A stretch of 64,000 nucleotides of DNA from Anaerocolumna sp. AGMB13025 (GCF_029689925.1 NZ_CP121445.1:3456501-3520500); one strand, 5' to 3'. Positions 19,353 through 28,825 are shown, counted from the stretch's first letter. Made by a program: numbers and translations. The notes: generated from the letters alone by a model not told the origin.

Positions 19353-19786
19353 TTATCTGTTGACATATTAGCCAGACCATATATAAAACCATGTATTGGT
19401 TCCATTACATCCCAGACATGGCGGTTATTGTCAACGGAGGCTTCTCCGCAGTCTATTACTTTGGTATGCTTTCTGAAAGCTTCCAAAGCATTCACTACCG
19501 GTTTTAATTTATCATGAGAAATAAAATTACTGAATTCGCTCATGTTTTCCAGTATATTATCAACAAAGACATGAGCAATAATTTCAATTGCTAAAGAATG
19601 GTGATTTATTTTTAAAGGCTTACAAAAAAGTCCCTCATATGTTTTTAATATGTGCTCAGCCAGTAACAAAGCCCCGCCATGAAGCTGTTCTAAATATTCC
19701 CTCAGGAAATCATCCGATTTAATCCTTACTATTTTATCCTCATATTTTACTGAAATATCATGATATTCCCTGTTCCAATCCATCAT
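19205..19786 (-). CDS. Hypothetical protein with repetitive acidic C-terminal tail
   Basis: This 193-residue protein has a globular, helix-rich N-terminal part (about 1-145) that I do not recognise. It contains FLREYLEQLHGGALLLAEHI and NNRHVWDVMEPIHGFIYGLA. A highly charged tail (about 146-193) is made of three to four copies of a 12-residue Glu/Asn-rich repeat. There is no signal peptide or membrane helix. AAAGGA lies 10 nt before the first of two adjacent ATGs. The same strand and proximity to the 18475 gene suggest a two-gene unit. Confidence 0.7.
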   Translation of the reverse strand: MMDWNREYHDISVKYEDKIVRIKSDDFLREYLEQLHGGALLLAEHILKTYEGLFCKPLKINHHSLAIEIIAHVFVDNILENMSEFSNFISHDKLKPVVNALEAFRKHTKVIDCGEASVDNNRHVWDVMEPIHGFIYGLANMSTDNENHKVEEDTENEINKEEENHTENKISKEEENHTENEINKEEENHTKND

Positions 19787-19910
19787 AAGTAAACCATCCT
19801 TTGTGTCTTCACCTTAATTCGTATTATATAATACCACTTTTTTTAACCCAGGTAAACGAAAAGATAAAAGGGCTCCTTCAAAATTATAGAGAGAATAGAA
19901 ATGTAAATAA

Positions 19911-19960
19911 AATAAGAATTATGCTTTGTAACAAATTGTTTACAAAACATAATTCTTATT
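19911..19960. terminator. Long hairpin between the ABC ATPase gene and the 193-codon gene
   Basis: AATAAGAATTATG (19911-19923) is matched by CATAATTCTTATT (19948-19960), and the pairing extends inward with one mismatch (TTTGTAA/TTACAAA). On the minus strand the stem is followed by ATTTTATTTACATTTC, so it is a plausible intrinsic terminator for the ABC operon that ends at 20067. Confidence 0.6.
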
Positions 19961-20066
19961 CTCTCCAAGATACTTTAATATTTTTTATTACTACCCCTCT
20001 AATAGTTTTATCAAATAGTATCTAAAAAATTAGTGCTGCTCCTATTAATTTATGAATTTTGATTTA

Positions 20067-20738
20067 TTAATTGGAGTACTCCTCAAGCTTACCACCAGTT
20101 AGTTTATACGCAATTTTTGAATATTTTAAAAATTCATAATCATGGGTACTGACAATAACAGCAATTCCCTCCTGACTTAAGCGCTGAAACAGCCTCATAA
20201 TAGATACCGCATTATCAGGATCCAGATTACCGGTGGGCTCATCAGCGAAAATAAGTGCAGGCTCAGAAACTATGCTTCTTACAATGGCAGCTCTTTTTAA
20301 CTCCCCGCCGGATAACTGGCCAGGATACATCTTTATTAACTCAATTAGCCCAAATCCCTCTAATAACTTAATAGAACGCTGCTTCAGATTTTGCTTGCCG
20401 GAAAAATACCCAGGCATCAGCATGTTATCCAGAATATTGAAATTGGCAAGGAGGTTCTGTCCCTGCATAACATATCCGATTTTACTGCCGCGTAATTGAT
20501 CCAGTCCACAAAGACTTTTTCCAATTAACTCCTTGCCCTCAAAAGTAACAGTACCCTCTGTGGGCTTTAATAAACCGGTTGCTATATTTAGCAAAGTACT
20601 TTTTCCGCTTCCTGAACTTCCCAGGATGCAAACAAAGTCACCGGCATCCACTTTTAGGTTAACCTGGTTCAAAGCATAAAAGGCTTTCTTGTTTCGTTTA
20701 AATTGTTTGGATATATTCTTTATCTCCAATAACATCAT
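20067..20738 (-). CDS. MacB/LolD-type ABC transporter ATP-binding protein
   Basis: This 223-residue ATPase has Walker A GSSGSGKST (about 38-46), signature LSGGELKRAAI, Walker B ALIFADEPTGNLD and the H-loop VIVSTHD. The NLDP segment after Walker B is typical of the MacB/LolD/FtsE branch, which works with FtsX-like permeases rather than with importers. Its start overlaps the permease stop (ATGA-type overlap), implying coupled translation. The substrate is unknown. Exporters and mechanotransmission systems of this type handle peptides, lipoproteins or antimicrobials. Confidence 0.9.
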   Translation of the reverse strand: MMLLEIKNISKQFKRNKKAFYALNQVNLKVDAGDFVCILGSSGSGKSTLLNIATGLLKPTEGTVTFEGKELIGKSLCGLDQLRGSKIGYVMQGQNLLANFNILDNMLMPGYFSGKQNLKQRSIKLLEGFGLIELIKMYPGQLSGGELKRAAIVRSIVSEPALIFADEPTGNLDPDNAVSIMRLFQRLSQEGIAVIVSTHDYEFLKYSKIAYKLTGGKLEEYSN

Positions 20739-21970
20739 TCATTCTCCTGTATCAGCAAAAAGGTTTGTTTCCTGCCAATCTTAACTGCTGCAATCAGTGA
20801 AGATACCACTCCAATCAGAAGAGAAATCAGACTGCAGCCTCCCCCAAGAAGCAGCGCGTTCATCCCACCTGATTGAAAATATGGAAATCTAAATGTCACC
20901 ATAATATAAGTATGAAATACGGTTACCAGAACATAAGCGGTTAAACTTCCAAGTACACTCCCCAAAAAACTAATAATAGCCGCTTCTGTGGTTATAAAAC
21001 CAATCAGATGGGATCTTTTAGCTCCTATACTTCGAAATATCCCATATTCTCTTCTTCTTTCCTGTATGGTAATTGAAAATATACAAACAAGGGCAGCTAT
21101 GGTAAATATCATTAATATGTACACGGTCAGTTGTTGATAAACCGTAAATTTACCTATTTCATCCGTCAGACCTTTTACCAGTTTGTTAGAGGTATATACT
21201 GCAATATCTTCATTTTTATAGGCATCTGTAATTTCTCCCGCAACAACCTCAGAGTCATAATCAGCTTTTACATCAACAGATAATAAGGATATTAAATTTT
21301 CATGATCACCGAGGGCGAAGTAATTGCGGATGATTGGCTGTTTAACTAGCTTAAAAGCCGCAGCATAGTTTAAAAACACACAATTGTCATAACCCATTCC
21401 GGTCTTTTCCAGTTTTGCAGCAACTAAAAATTCTTTACCATAATAGGTAGCGGTATCCCCTGGTTCATAAGACAGATTATTGCCGATAACAATCTGATCA
21501 TCCGGCAGATTACCTCTATACTTCTTTTGAATCCAGGGCTGTATGGTAAAATCGCTGGCTGGATCAAAGGCTATTATCTGTATTGCATTATCACAGCATG
21601 CACTGTCAGATAATGTAGCTAGAAACAATTGGGAGGATATTTTTTCTACCCCCTCCATTTTTTTAATTTTATCCAGCCAATCTTTATCAAAATAAACCAT
21701 ACATGGTTCTCCCATGAAAAGAGCGTTCTGAATCGTACTCACATAATCTCCCGGAACGATAACCAAATCCGCGCCAAGCCTTTTCACTGTATTATTTACA
21801 CCCTGCTTTAAACTTAACAAAATCAAGTTACTTGCATACGTTGTAATGGTAAGCATAAACACAAAGAAAATCATTAAAAATGTACGAGTGGGTCGTTTTT
21901 TCAGATTTTGATATACAATATAGAATAAGGTTATATGCTTACGTTTCTCTTTTTTTGAATTAACCATCAT
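20735..21970 (-). CDS. FtsX-like ABC transporter permease
   Basis: I place the start at ATG 21970 (MMVNSKKEKRK, 411 residues). AAAGGAGG lies about 13 nt upstream; a start at 22006 would overlap the DUF4418 stop by 17 nt. The topology is MacB/FtsX-like: one N-terminal membrane helix (about 30-52), a large extracytoplasmic domain (about 53-275) and three C-terminal helices. The motif RRREYGIFRSIGAKRSHLIG, the cytosolic coupling region of FtsX permeases, lies before the last helices. It pairs with the ATPase at 20067. Confidence 0.88.
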   Translation of the reverse strand: MMVNSKKEKRKHITLFYIVYQNLKKRPTRTFLMIFFVFMLTITTYASNLILLSLKQGVNNTVKRLGADLVIVPGDYVSTIQNALFMGEPCMVYFDKDWLDKIKKMEGVEKISSQLFLATLSDSACCDNAIQIIAFDPASDFTIQPWIQKKYRGNLPDDQIVIGNNLSYEPGDTATYYGKEFLVAAKLEKTGMGYDNCVFLNYAAAFKLVKQPIIRNYFALGDHENLISLLSVDVKADYDSEVVAGEITDAYKNEDIAVYTSNKLVKGLTDEIGKFTVYQQLTVYILMIFTIAALVCIFSITIQERRREYGIFRSIGAKRSHLIGFITTEAAIISFLGSVLGSLTAYVLVTVFHTYIMVTFRFPYFQSGGMNALLLGGGCSLISLLIGVVSSLIAAVKIGRKQTFLLIQENE

Positions 21971-21989
21971 AGGACTGGTTACGCCTCCT

Positions 21990-22412
21990 TTATGCGGTTT
22001 TCGCATCGGTGGTTTCTTTTTTAAACTGTGCTATCAGAAACAAAATATTACCCGCAATATAAAGCAATCCCGCTCCTGATATGACATAAATAAGAGGAAA
22101 GGTAAGGCTTTGACAAATCATCTTCTTATTCCCGCAGCCACCAATCAAAACAGATGGAATCAGTAGGGAAGAGATGTAAGCTGCCAGTACCAAAAGAGTA
22201 ATATTCAGTCTAACAACTATGATATTTGCAAGCAAATATAGGATACCACCAAAAAATATGATTCCTCCGACAGCAATCAAAGCCCTTGCGGACCAGTGAC
22301 ATTTCATAGCCATCTCCTTCACTGCACAAACCTTAAAGATTGACTGCGGCCCAGCGGCAATAAGCAGTCCACTGATGATGAAAAGAAGTCCTGTTAAGAT
22401 TCTGTTTTTCAT
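21990..22412 (-). CDS. DUF4418 membrane protein
   Basis: This 140-residue protein starts at ATG 22412 (MKNRILTGLL) behind AAGGAGGAGATA; the longer frame from 22487 has no such site. It has four hydrophobic helices and conserved-looking cysteines (CAVKEMAMKCHW, GGCGNKKMICQS). Its length and MKCHW motif fit DUF4418. Proteins of this family are often encoded beside FtsX/MacB-type ABC genes, as here, but no biochemical role is known to me. It is the first gene of the three-gene ABC unit. Confidence 0.78.
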   Translation of the reverse strand: MKNRILTGLLFIISGLLIAAGPQSIFKVCAVKEMAMKCHWSARALIAVGGIIFFGGILYLLANIIVVRLNITLLVLAAYISSLLIPSVLIGGCGNKKMICQSLTFPLIYVISGAGLLYIAGNILFLIAQFKKETTDAKTA

Positions 22413-22573
22413 TATCTCCTCCTTGTTTATCCCAAGATTCCAAGGGACTCTTTGCAAACTAAAGTGATATATACCTTTATACTCCATACTTCACTTCATA
22501 ATATATATTCATCGTAATAATTCATACGCAACTTCATAATTCTTACACAACTTAATAACGAATTATCACTTTT

Positions 22574-23707
22574 TCACCCTTCCTTTAATTGACTTTTGGG
22601 ATCAATGGGAGGTTTTACTGTTCCAGTTATACTGTCTGGAACACCATTTAGTTTAAAGAAACTGTTCTTAGCCAGTGCAGCGGCATCCGTATCCGCTTTA
22701 ATCAGTCCCAGGTCTTTCATATCCAGTATATTACGAGTTAGTGCTGTCTGGACTCCGCTTACGGAGGGTAAGTATTTAAAGGTACTAATGGTATGTCTGT
22801 CAATATCCAAATCGCCTACCAACCAGTTATTATCCAGTTGGATTTCGGCCGCCAGATCAGTGTTTTGGTCTATCCATACGGAAGTTTTTTGGATAGCTCT
22901 TACCACCTTGGCAACCTGGTCTGGATATTTTTCAAGGGCTTCATTCCTGACCCATAATGAACAGCAATATTCATCCTTTAATAGGTCAGAAGTTGCAGAA
23001 TTAAATATGGATACGGCATCACCATCCTTTACCAGAATCGTAGCCTGAGGATCCCCTATGGCTATTGCATCTACAGCGCCGTTTTTCAGGGCAAGGGGTA
23101 AATTATCTTTACTGAAAACTACAAATTCGACCTCCATCTTATCTGCCGTAGAACCAATTCCTACCGATGCTAAAGCCCGTTGGGTAACAATATGGCTGGA
23201 GGACGCCAGTTGTTCTACCCCGATTTTCTTACCCTTTAGACCTTTAATATCAGTAATTCCTGTTTCCTTACCGGCTAATATCTGAATACATCCGGTATGG
23301 ATACCCAGTACTGTTTTTGCTTCCAGACCATTATCAAGAGGTGCCAGCATGGCTGCAATGAGTCCAAAGGTCACGTCTGCCTGACCGGTGGAGAGCATCT
23401 CTACTCCTGGCGTACTGGAAGTTAAATATTCATAATCAACTCCTTCTACCAGACCTTCTGCTTCATAAAATTGCAGTTGTTTCGCCAGGTGCAGGGGAAT
23501 TCCACACAATCCTGCACCGTACAGAATTTTTATCGGTTTCTTATTACCGGCATTTGCAGTTTTGGTGTCGTCAGTTTCGGAACTTTCCTCGGTAACAACT
23601 TCTGTTTGACCAACTGAACTTTCTCTGGTTCTGACACCACAGGCAGTTATAAAAGCAGATAGTATTAACATAATTAATAAGATTATTATTTTCCTGTATT
23701 TTTTCAT
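22574..23707 (-). CDS. ABC transporter substrate-binding lipoprotein (SsuA/TauA/NMT1-like)
   Basis: This 377-residue protein has a lipoprotein signal (basic start, hydrophobic 7-19, lipobox ITAC with C23). The mature part is a type II periplasmic-binding fold of the nitrate/sulfonate/taurine/thiamine-precursor group. Landmarks are KILYGAGLCGIPLHLAKQL, TGQADVTFGL, ITDIKGLKGKKIGVEQLASS and AVDAIAIGDPQA. The exact ligand cannot be read from sequence. The gene ends the run cysK, nifX-like, permease, ATPase, so an organic sulfur compound is the favoured ligand by context. Confidence 0.88.
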   Translation of the reverse strand: MKKYRKIIILLIMLILSAFITACGVRTRESSVGQTEVVTEESSETDDTKTANAGNKKPIKILYGAGLCGIPLHLAKQLQFYEAEGLVEGVDYEYLTSSTPGVEMLSTGQADVTFGLIAAMLAPLDNGLEAKTVLGIHTGCIQILAGKETGITDIKGLKGKKIGVEQLASSSHIVTQRALASVGIGSTADKMEVEFVVFSKDNLPLALKNGAVDAIAIGDPQATILVKDGDAVSIFNSATSDLLKDEYCCSLWVRNEALEKYPDQVAKVVRAIQKTSVWIDQNTDLAAEIQLDNNWLVGDLDIDRHTISTFKYLPSVSGVQTALTRNILDMKDLGLIKADTDAAALAKNSFFKLNGVPDSITGTVKPPIDPKSQLKEG

Positions 23708-23793
23708 AGCCCAGCCCTTCCTTGCTTTTATTTAGATTCGCTTTACTCAATTCCTGATTCTAAGTTACTTTTTTCAGTTACCTTCTTGATGTA

Positions 23794-24618
23794 TTACAAA
23801 TAGTATTCCGGTGATAGGGTCTTACCAGTAAAATCAAGAATCTGGAGTATCTTAGACCGCAGCCTTAAAAAGTCACTGCTGTCTCTTTGTCTCCCCTGGT
23901 TTTCTCCCCGTCCGATTAAAACCTCAATAATCTCTTCTATCTTTGCTGGTCTAGGCGTCATAACAAAGATACGGTCGCTTAGATAAATCGCCTCGTCTAC
24001 ATCATGGGTCACCATAACCATAGTCGTCCCCCGTTCCTTCCATATTCTAAGAATCTCATCCTGCATATTCATTCTTGTAAATGCATCCAAGGCACCAAGG
24101 GGTTCATCCAGTAAGAGTACTTTGGGATTGTTCACCAGTGCCCTGGCTAAACTTGCTCTTTGTGCCATGCCGCCGGAAAGCTGATGAGGATAGGATTTTT
24201 CAAAACCATCAAGACCTACCAGATGGATAAAATCAGCCACATCCTGCTTATGTGCCTTATAGACATGTCTGGTCTTTAATCCATAAGCAATATTTTCGTA
24301 TATATTCAGCCAGGGAAATAAGGTAGGATCCTGAAACACCAGTCCACGCTCATATCCCGGTTCTTTAATCGGCTGCTCATCTAATGTGATAACCCCTGAG
24401 GTAGGTTCACTAAGTCCTGCAATCAGCCTTAAAAAAGTAGATTTCCCACATCCGGACGGACCGATAAGACATATAAATTCCCCTGCCTTAATATCTGCAT
24501 CCAGATGATTAAGAGCAATCGTTACCTCTCCATCTGTACGTTTAAACCCTTTGCTTATGTCTTTTGCCGTTATTCTACCAAATCCCTTATCCGGTTTTGT
24601 CAGTTCCATTGTTACCAT
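23794..24618 (-). CDS. ABC transporter ATPase (SsuB/TauB-like)
   Basis: This 274-residue ATPase has Walker A GPSGCGKST (about 57-65), Q-loop VFQDPTLFPWLN, signature LSGGMAQRASLARAL, Walker B VLLLDEPLGALDA and H-loop VMVTHDVDEA. The FPWLN Q-loop and the GALDA segment are typical of the nitrate/sulfonate/taurine importer ATPases. AAGGGAG lies 7 nt before ATG 24618, and the start overlaps the permease stop. It energises the permease at 24612-25598. Confidence 0.93.
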   Translation of the reverse strand: MVTMELTKPDKGFGRITAKDISKGFKRTDGEVTIALNHLDADIKAGEFICLIGPSGCGKSTFLRLIAGLSEPTSGVITLDEQPIKEPGYERGLVFQDPTLFPWLNIYENIAYGLKTRHVYKAHKQDVADFIHLVGLDGFEKSYPHQLSGGMAQRASLARALVNNPKVLLLDEPLGALDAFTRMNMQDEILRIWKERGTTMVMVTHDVDEAIYLSDRIFVMTPRPAKIEEIIEVLIGRGENQGRQRDSSDFLRLRSKILQILDFTGKTLSPEYYL

Positions 24619-25598
24619 TTGATTACTCCCTTCTGCCAGCCTAATAACTTATCCCTTACTTTAAATTGCAGGGTAATAAAGAGGTAACAAAATACTGCTA
24701 TCAGAATAAGCCCTGCGTATACATTAGGATAGGAAATCATTTCTTTCTGCCAGTTGATATACCAGCCGATACCGGCCTTTACTCCTAACATTTCCGCTGC
24801 CATTAAGGCTACAAAGGAACTGCAGGTAGCGTTAAAAAATCCCAGAAAGATGGAAGGCAGCGCATCCGGTATTGCAATATGGAATAAGTTTTGCAGATTT
24901 GAGGCTCCTAAGGTTGAAGACACTTCAAAGTAAGACTTTTTCACGCTCTGGATTCCGGAACTGGTTAATATGGTAATCTGAAACCATACACCAAAGGCAA
25001 TCAAAAATACTGCCGCCCACCTGGGAGTTGGAAACAATACCAGGGCTAAGGGAATCCAGGTAGAGGAAGGTATGGGACCTAAAATCCGGATAACCGGATA
25101 GATCCAATAGTTAAAGCTTAAACTCCACCCAACCAGTATCCCTGTAAATACTCCTGCAACCGTTCCAAAAATCAATCCTTCAATCAGCAAACTAAAAGAA
25201 CTGCCCATACACTGAAATAAAAATTGCCGGTCTTCAATATAAACATTCAAAATCCTATTTAAGCTTGGAAAATATATCTGAGGCAATAACAAATATTTAA
25301 CGGTTACAATATTTATTACATTAACAAAAAGAACAAATCCACTGACAAACCAGCCTTTATGGGAATACTGTTTTCGGAACCTGTCATGAAATAGGGTAAT
25401 GGTAAACAATATAATTGAAACCACTAAGAAAAAAGTAATGACATCCCTGAAATTAGTAAGTTCCCTGTATTTCGCTTCCTGACTGTTGGGAACCAGCAGG
25501 TCGGTAAGCAACGTAATTCCCAGCGCAATAATCGGAAGAACTCCACGGTAATCAAACCCAAAAACAGTCTTATGTTCATTCTTAATCACTTTGTCCAT
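24612..25598 (-). CDS. ABC transporter permease (SsuC/TauC-like)
   Basis: This 328-residue membrane protein has about seven hydrophobic segments. The last 200 residues match a BPD_transp_1 domain, with the EAA-loop-like stretch YFEVSSTLGASNLQNLFHI then IPDALPSIFLGF. GILVGWSLSFNYWIYPVIRI and PIPSSTWIPLALVLF are typical of the SsuC/TauC group. The N-terminal 100 residues add about three extra helices not found in short SsuC proteins. The start (GGAGGAG, 10 nt upstream) overlaps the nifX-like gene end, so translation is probably coupled. Confidence 0.9.
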   Translation of the reverse strand: MDKVIKNEHKTVFGFDYRGVLPIIALGITLLTDLLVPNSQEAKYRELTNFRDVITFFLVVSIILFTITLFHDRFRKQYSHKGWFVSGFVLFVNVINIVTVKYLLLPQIYFPSLNRILNVYIEDRQFLFQCMGSSFSLLIEGLIFGTVAGVFTGILVGWSLSFNYWIYPVIRILGPIPSSTWIPLALVLFPTPRWAAVFLIAFGVWFQITILTSSGIQSVKKSYFEVSSTLGASNLQNLFHIAIPDALPSIFLGFFNATCSSFVALMAAEMLGVKAGIGWYINWQKEMISYPNVYAGLILIAVFCYLFITLQFKVRDKLLGWQKGVIKW

Positions 25599-25962
25599 GT
25601 AGCTGCTCCTCCTTAACTAGTATTTGGTTTTTGTAATACTTCTTAACTTTATTAAGAGCCTCCTCTATTAATCCGCTATATTGCAGAGATATAATTCCAT
25701 AGTGGTTTAATAGTTTCTCCGACTGACCTCCGATTTGTTTTACAAGCACAATCTGACAATCCCCCAGGGCTTTGATTTTTTCTCTGATCCGCTCCTCCTG
25801 GTGATTGCCCCAGGAGACATTGGAATCAGTTATACGTTCTCCCACTAGAGTAACGGTATCCTCCTCCTGGCTGATATCGGCAAGATAAAACCGACTGCAC
25901 TGTCCAAAATGTTCGGTAATTGTTATACCATCCCTGCTTCCTATTGCGACGCGATACACCAT
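25582..25962 (-). CDS. NifX/NafY-type dinitrogenase iron-molybdenum cofactor domain protein
   Basis: This protein of about 126 residues is a single Nitro_FeMo-Co (PF02579-type) domain: VAIGSRDGITITEHFGQCSR at the start, then CQIVLVKQIGGQSEKLL and the region around HYGIISL. Stand-alone members (NifX, NafY, VnfX) bind metal-cluster precursors, and the same domain forms the C-terminal part of many NifB proteins. I favour ATG 25962 because GAGGG would touch the upstream ATG 25968. It lies between cysK and the importer permease, which links cofactor handling to the NifHDK-like genes upstream. Confidence 0.85.
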   Translation of the reverse strand: MVYRVAIGSRDGITITEHFGQCSRFYLADISQEEDTVTLVGERITDSNVSWGNHQEERIREKIKALGDCQIVLVKQIGGQSEKLLNHYGIISLQYSGLIEEALNKVKKYYKNQILVKEEQLHGQSD

Positions 25963-25974
25963 AGCCATCCCTCT

Positions 25975-26940
25975 CTAATACCAGTATCTGCTTTTTTCTT
26001 CCTGTACCGTATTAAATAATTCCGTCGACAAATACCGCTCTCCGGTATCCGGAAGAATTGCCAGAATTACCTTGTTCTTATTTTCCAGTCTGTTCGCAAT
26101 CTTAGCAGCTGCAAAAGCTGCTGCCCCGGAGGATATCCCCACCAATAGCCCCTCTTCCCTTGCAAGGACTCTGGAGGTATCCATTGCTTCTTCGTTTCGA
26201 ACCTGGTAGATTTCATCCACTATCTCAAGGTTTAACACTTTTGGAATAAAGCCTGCACCTATTCCCTGAATTTTATTGTAACCAGGATTACCGCCGGAGA
26301 GCACCGGAGAAGCAGCCGGTTCAACGGCAATTACTTTAATATCCGGATTCTGTTCCTTTAAATAACTGCCTGCCCCGGTAATGGTACCCCCAGTTCCGAC
26401 TCCGGCTACCAGAATATCAATTTTTCCCTTAGTTGCTTCCCAAATCTCTGGACCAGTGGTCTTTTTATGTACATCCGGATTGGCTTCGTTGTTAAATTGC
26501 TGTAAGATAAGACTGTTTGGCGTCTGGATGTTTAGTTCTTCCGCTTTTCTGATTGCTCCTTTCATCCCTAAGCTTCCCGGCGTTAAAACCAGCTCTGCTC
26601 CAAGAGCCGTTAAAAGGCTTCGTCGTTCAATGCTCATGGAATCCGGCATGGTAATAATCAGTTTATAACCTTTAGCTGCTGCCACAAATGCCAGACCTAC
26701 ACCGGTATTACCGCTGGAGGGTTCAATTAGGACACTGTTTTTGTCTAACAACCCTTTTTCCTCTGCATCTGCTATCATTGCATAAGCAATCCGGTCTTTC
26801 ACACTTCCTAAGGGATTAAAATATTCCAATTTAAAAAGCAGTTCAGATTCCTTTATATTACCTAAGTTTGAAAAGGCTATGGGCTTTAATATTGGTGTAT
26901 CTCCAATCAGCTCCGTTAAATTTTCTACAATTCTACTCAT
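25975..26940 (-). CDS. cysK: Cysteine synthase (O-acetylserine sulfhydrylase)
   Basis: This 321-residue fold-type II PLP enzyme starts at ATG 26940 ([18 protein letters not shown]). The PLP lysine is in NPLGSVKDR, the substrate loop is [11 protein letters not shown], the phosphate-cup is [12 protein letters not shown], and ISSGAAA lies near the C-terminus. It condenses O-acetylserine with sulfide to give cysteine. It follows the NifK-like gene after three 110-bp repeats and precedes the nifX-like gene. Its place in this operon suggests that it captures sulfide or another thiol released by the nitrogenase-like reductase. Confidence 0.95.
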   Translation of the reverse strand: MSRIVENLTELIGDTPILKPIAFSNLGNIKESELLFKLEYFNPLGSVKDRIAYAMIADAEEKGLLDKNSVLIEPSSGNTGVGLAFVAAAKGYKLIITMPDSMSIERRSLLTALGAELVLTPGSLGMKGAIRKAEELNIQTPNSLILQQFNNEANPDVHKKTTGPEIWEATKGKIDILVAGVGTGGTITGAGSYLKEQNPDIKVIAVEPAASPVLSGGNPGYNKIQGIGAGFIPKVLNLEIVDEIYQVRNEEAMDTSRVLAREEGLLVGISSGAAAFAAAKIANRLENKNKVILAILPDTGERYLSTELFNTVQEEKSRYWY

Positions 26941-26947
26941 TCTACCA

Positions 26948-27279
26948 CCCATTGCATAACACATCTGCAGGCAGATGTGTTACTGCCACATATAAAAAGG
27001 TTGAAAGAATCCATAAGTGGCATCCTCTCATACATAATATTTTCTTTCAACCTAACACCCATTGCATAACACATCTGCAAGCAGATGTGTTACTGCCACC
27101 TATAAAAAGGTTGAAAGAATCCATAAGCGGCATCCTCTCATACATAATATTTTCTTTCAACCTAACACCCATTGCATAACACATCTGCACGCAGATGGGT
27201 TACTGCCACATATAAAAAGGTTGAAAGAATCCATAAGTGGCATCCTCTCATACATAATATTTTCTTTCAACCTAACACC
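26948..27279 (-). repeat. Three tandem 110-bp repeats, each with two hairpins
   Basis: The 110-bp unit recurs exactly three times (anchor ATTGCATAAC at 26951, 27061 and 27171) with only a few substitutions. Each unit carries AACACATCTGC/GCAGATGTGTT (weakened by one mismatch in the third copy) and a larger hairpin bounded by AGGTTGAAAGAA/TTTCTTTCAACCT. It fills the gap between the NifK-like stop and cysK. On the sense strand each unit contains GAGAGGATGCCACTT, close to the GAAAGGATGCCACATT found at 53767-53782 and 63976-63991. Short plus-strand ORFs across it are repeat artefacts. Confidence 0.92.
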
Positions 27280-27286
27280 TTTTTAA

Positions 27287-28825
27287 TTAATAAACTTCCA
27301 GCTCTTTAATATTTTCCTTTGGATCCCTTTCATACCAGGCGTCACTTAACGGCAGCTTGACATTGGAGGATATATTCTTAAAGAAATTGGTGTTTTTCAG
27401 TATCTTAACTGCTTTTCTGGCAAGTTCAAAAGCACCGGAATACCCCATATAATTAAGTTGTTGACCAAAGAGGGGCAGATTGGGAATACCAAGCTTAGTT
27501 ACCCAGCCATTGGCATTCATGTGACCAATATATAAATCCGGCTTTAACCGTTTTAATATATTAAGTTCCTCCGCCGGTTGCCCTGCGGCAACTTCAATTA
27601 TTAATTCTGTATTCTCCATATCATCCAGGATATTTTCTACAAAACGGTCAACATTATGGGCTTTGACACCAACCAGATTCATTCCTAAAGAAGCAAAAAA
27701 TTCTGCTGTAGTTAAAATCCTGGTTTCTCCGCCTCCTACGAATACGCTTTTTCCCTTCAGGGCTCTCTTAAGTGGTTCCAGAGCTTTTAAAAGCTGTTCA
27801 TTTTCAAACTGAATCAACTTTTCTGCCGCAGCCTCCAATTGAAAGCGTTCAGCTATTAACCGTATCCATTGATTGGTATTGCGGATTCCAATAGGCAGGG
27901 TATCAATTAAATAATCCGTTCCGAAACGTTCCTTTAAATGTCCCAGCAAATAATCATCGTGGGTGGCACAGATACTTACATTTAATGCAGCTTCCCCGAT
28001 ATGGGTTAAATCTTCTAAGGAAGCATGTAATGGTAATACCTTTGGAATTAATCCCAAAGCACTGATTAATCTGGATAATTCAACTTCATCACCATTACTG
28101 TTGGAACCTACATTAAAAATATTAACCGTCCTTTTATTCCTGGCCTGATAGAGGGCATCCCTTTCCTCCGATGGAATAGCTCTTTCATATGGTTTGGCCG
28201 GTTCAATTAAATGCCTTAAGACACCATGATAGGCTGAATCATAACCGGAAGCTACAAACTTGCTCTTAAAACCTTCACAATGTACCGGTACTAATTTTGC
28301 ACTGAGGCGGTCGGATAGTTCATTGACCAGGGAATCAATATCGTCGCCAATAATTCCCGGCACACACCCATTTGCTATAACAATTGCCTCAGGATGGTAC
28401 TCTTTTTCGGCATACAAAATAGCTTTCCTCAGCTTATCAAGCCCTCCCTGGACCACGTCCAGTTCATCCAGATTCGTATGAAGCCAGACAAAATCATCTT
28501 CTGTTTTTCCCTTGGAGGCCCTCATGGTTTTACGCAGTCCACCGGAACCTACAAAGCTTGAGCAGCAACCCAAAGGGGAATGGATAATCATTACCACATT
28601 CGTAAAACTGCTTACAATACCCACCGCCAGACCTAACTGACAACCGCCGCTTTGTGAAAATTTCCTGTTCTGAAGCTGTGCACAGCCGGTTTGCAGACCG
28701 TCTTTTAATTGTCTGCAGGAACCGCAGAAAGCATGACAGGCACCTATTCTTTCTTCACGGGTAGGAGGTGCTGCTGCATTTAAAAAATGATAACTTAAAC
28801 TCTCAACATAACTGGAATTTGCCAT
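27287..28825 (-). CDS. Nitrogenase component 1-like protein (NifK-like subunit)
   Basis: This 512-residue oxidoreductase-nitrogenase component 1 family protein is the longer of the two subunits. The N-terminus is cysteine-rich: C30, C34, C37, C48, C62 (GGCQLGLAV), then C87-C88 in HSPLGCCSS, which aligns in character with the P-cluster cysteine of NifK. A further cysteine is in VIANGCVPGIIGDD. The later GGGETRILTTAEFFASLG is family-typical. The extra CxxxCxxC at 30-37 is not a NifK P-cluster pattern. It probably forms a heterotetramer with the NifD-like protein and takes electrons from the NifH-like protein. The substrate is unknown. Confidence 0.88.
   Translation of the reverse strand: MANSSYVESLSYHFLNAAAPPTREERIGACHAFCGSCRQLKDGLQTGCAQLQNRKFSQSGGCQLGLAVGIVSSFTNVVMIIHSPLGCCSSFVGSGGLRKTMRASKGKTEDDFVWLHTNLDELDVVQGGLDKLRKAILYAEKEYHPEAIVIANGCVPGIIGDDIDSLVNELSDRLSAKLVPVHCEGFKSKFVASGYDSAYHGVLRHLIEPAKPYERAIPSEERDALYQARNKRTVNIFNVGSNSNGDEVELSRLISALGLIPKVLPLHASLEDLTHIGEAALNVSICATHDDYLLGHLKERFGTDYLIDTLPIGIRNTNQWIRLIAERFQLEAAAEKLIQFENEQLLKALEPLKRALKGKSVFVGGGETRILTTAEFFASLGMNLVGVKAHNVDRFVENILDDMENTELIIEVAAGQPAEELNILKRLKPDLYIGHMNANGWVTKLGIPNLPLFGQQLNYMGYSGAFELARKAVKILKNTNFFKNISSNVKLPLSDAWYERDPKENIKELEVY

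Noticed and set aside
26948-27279. CRISPR array
   Set aside because: The whole 110-bp unit is repeated without unique spacers, there are only three copies and no cas gene is near.
26868-27286. Two plus-strand frames of 74-103 codons with repeated HPLIHNIFFQPNTHCITH-like sequence
   Set aside because: They are translations of the 110-bp DNA repeat on the antisense strand of the operon.
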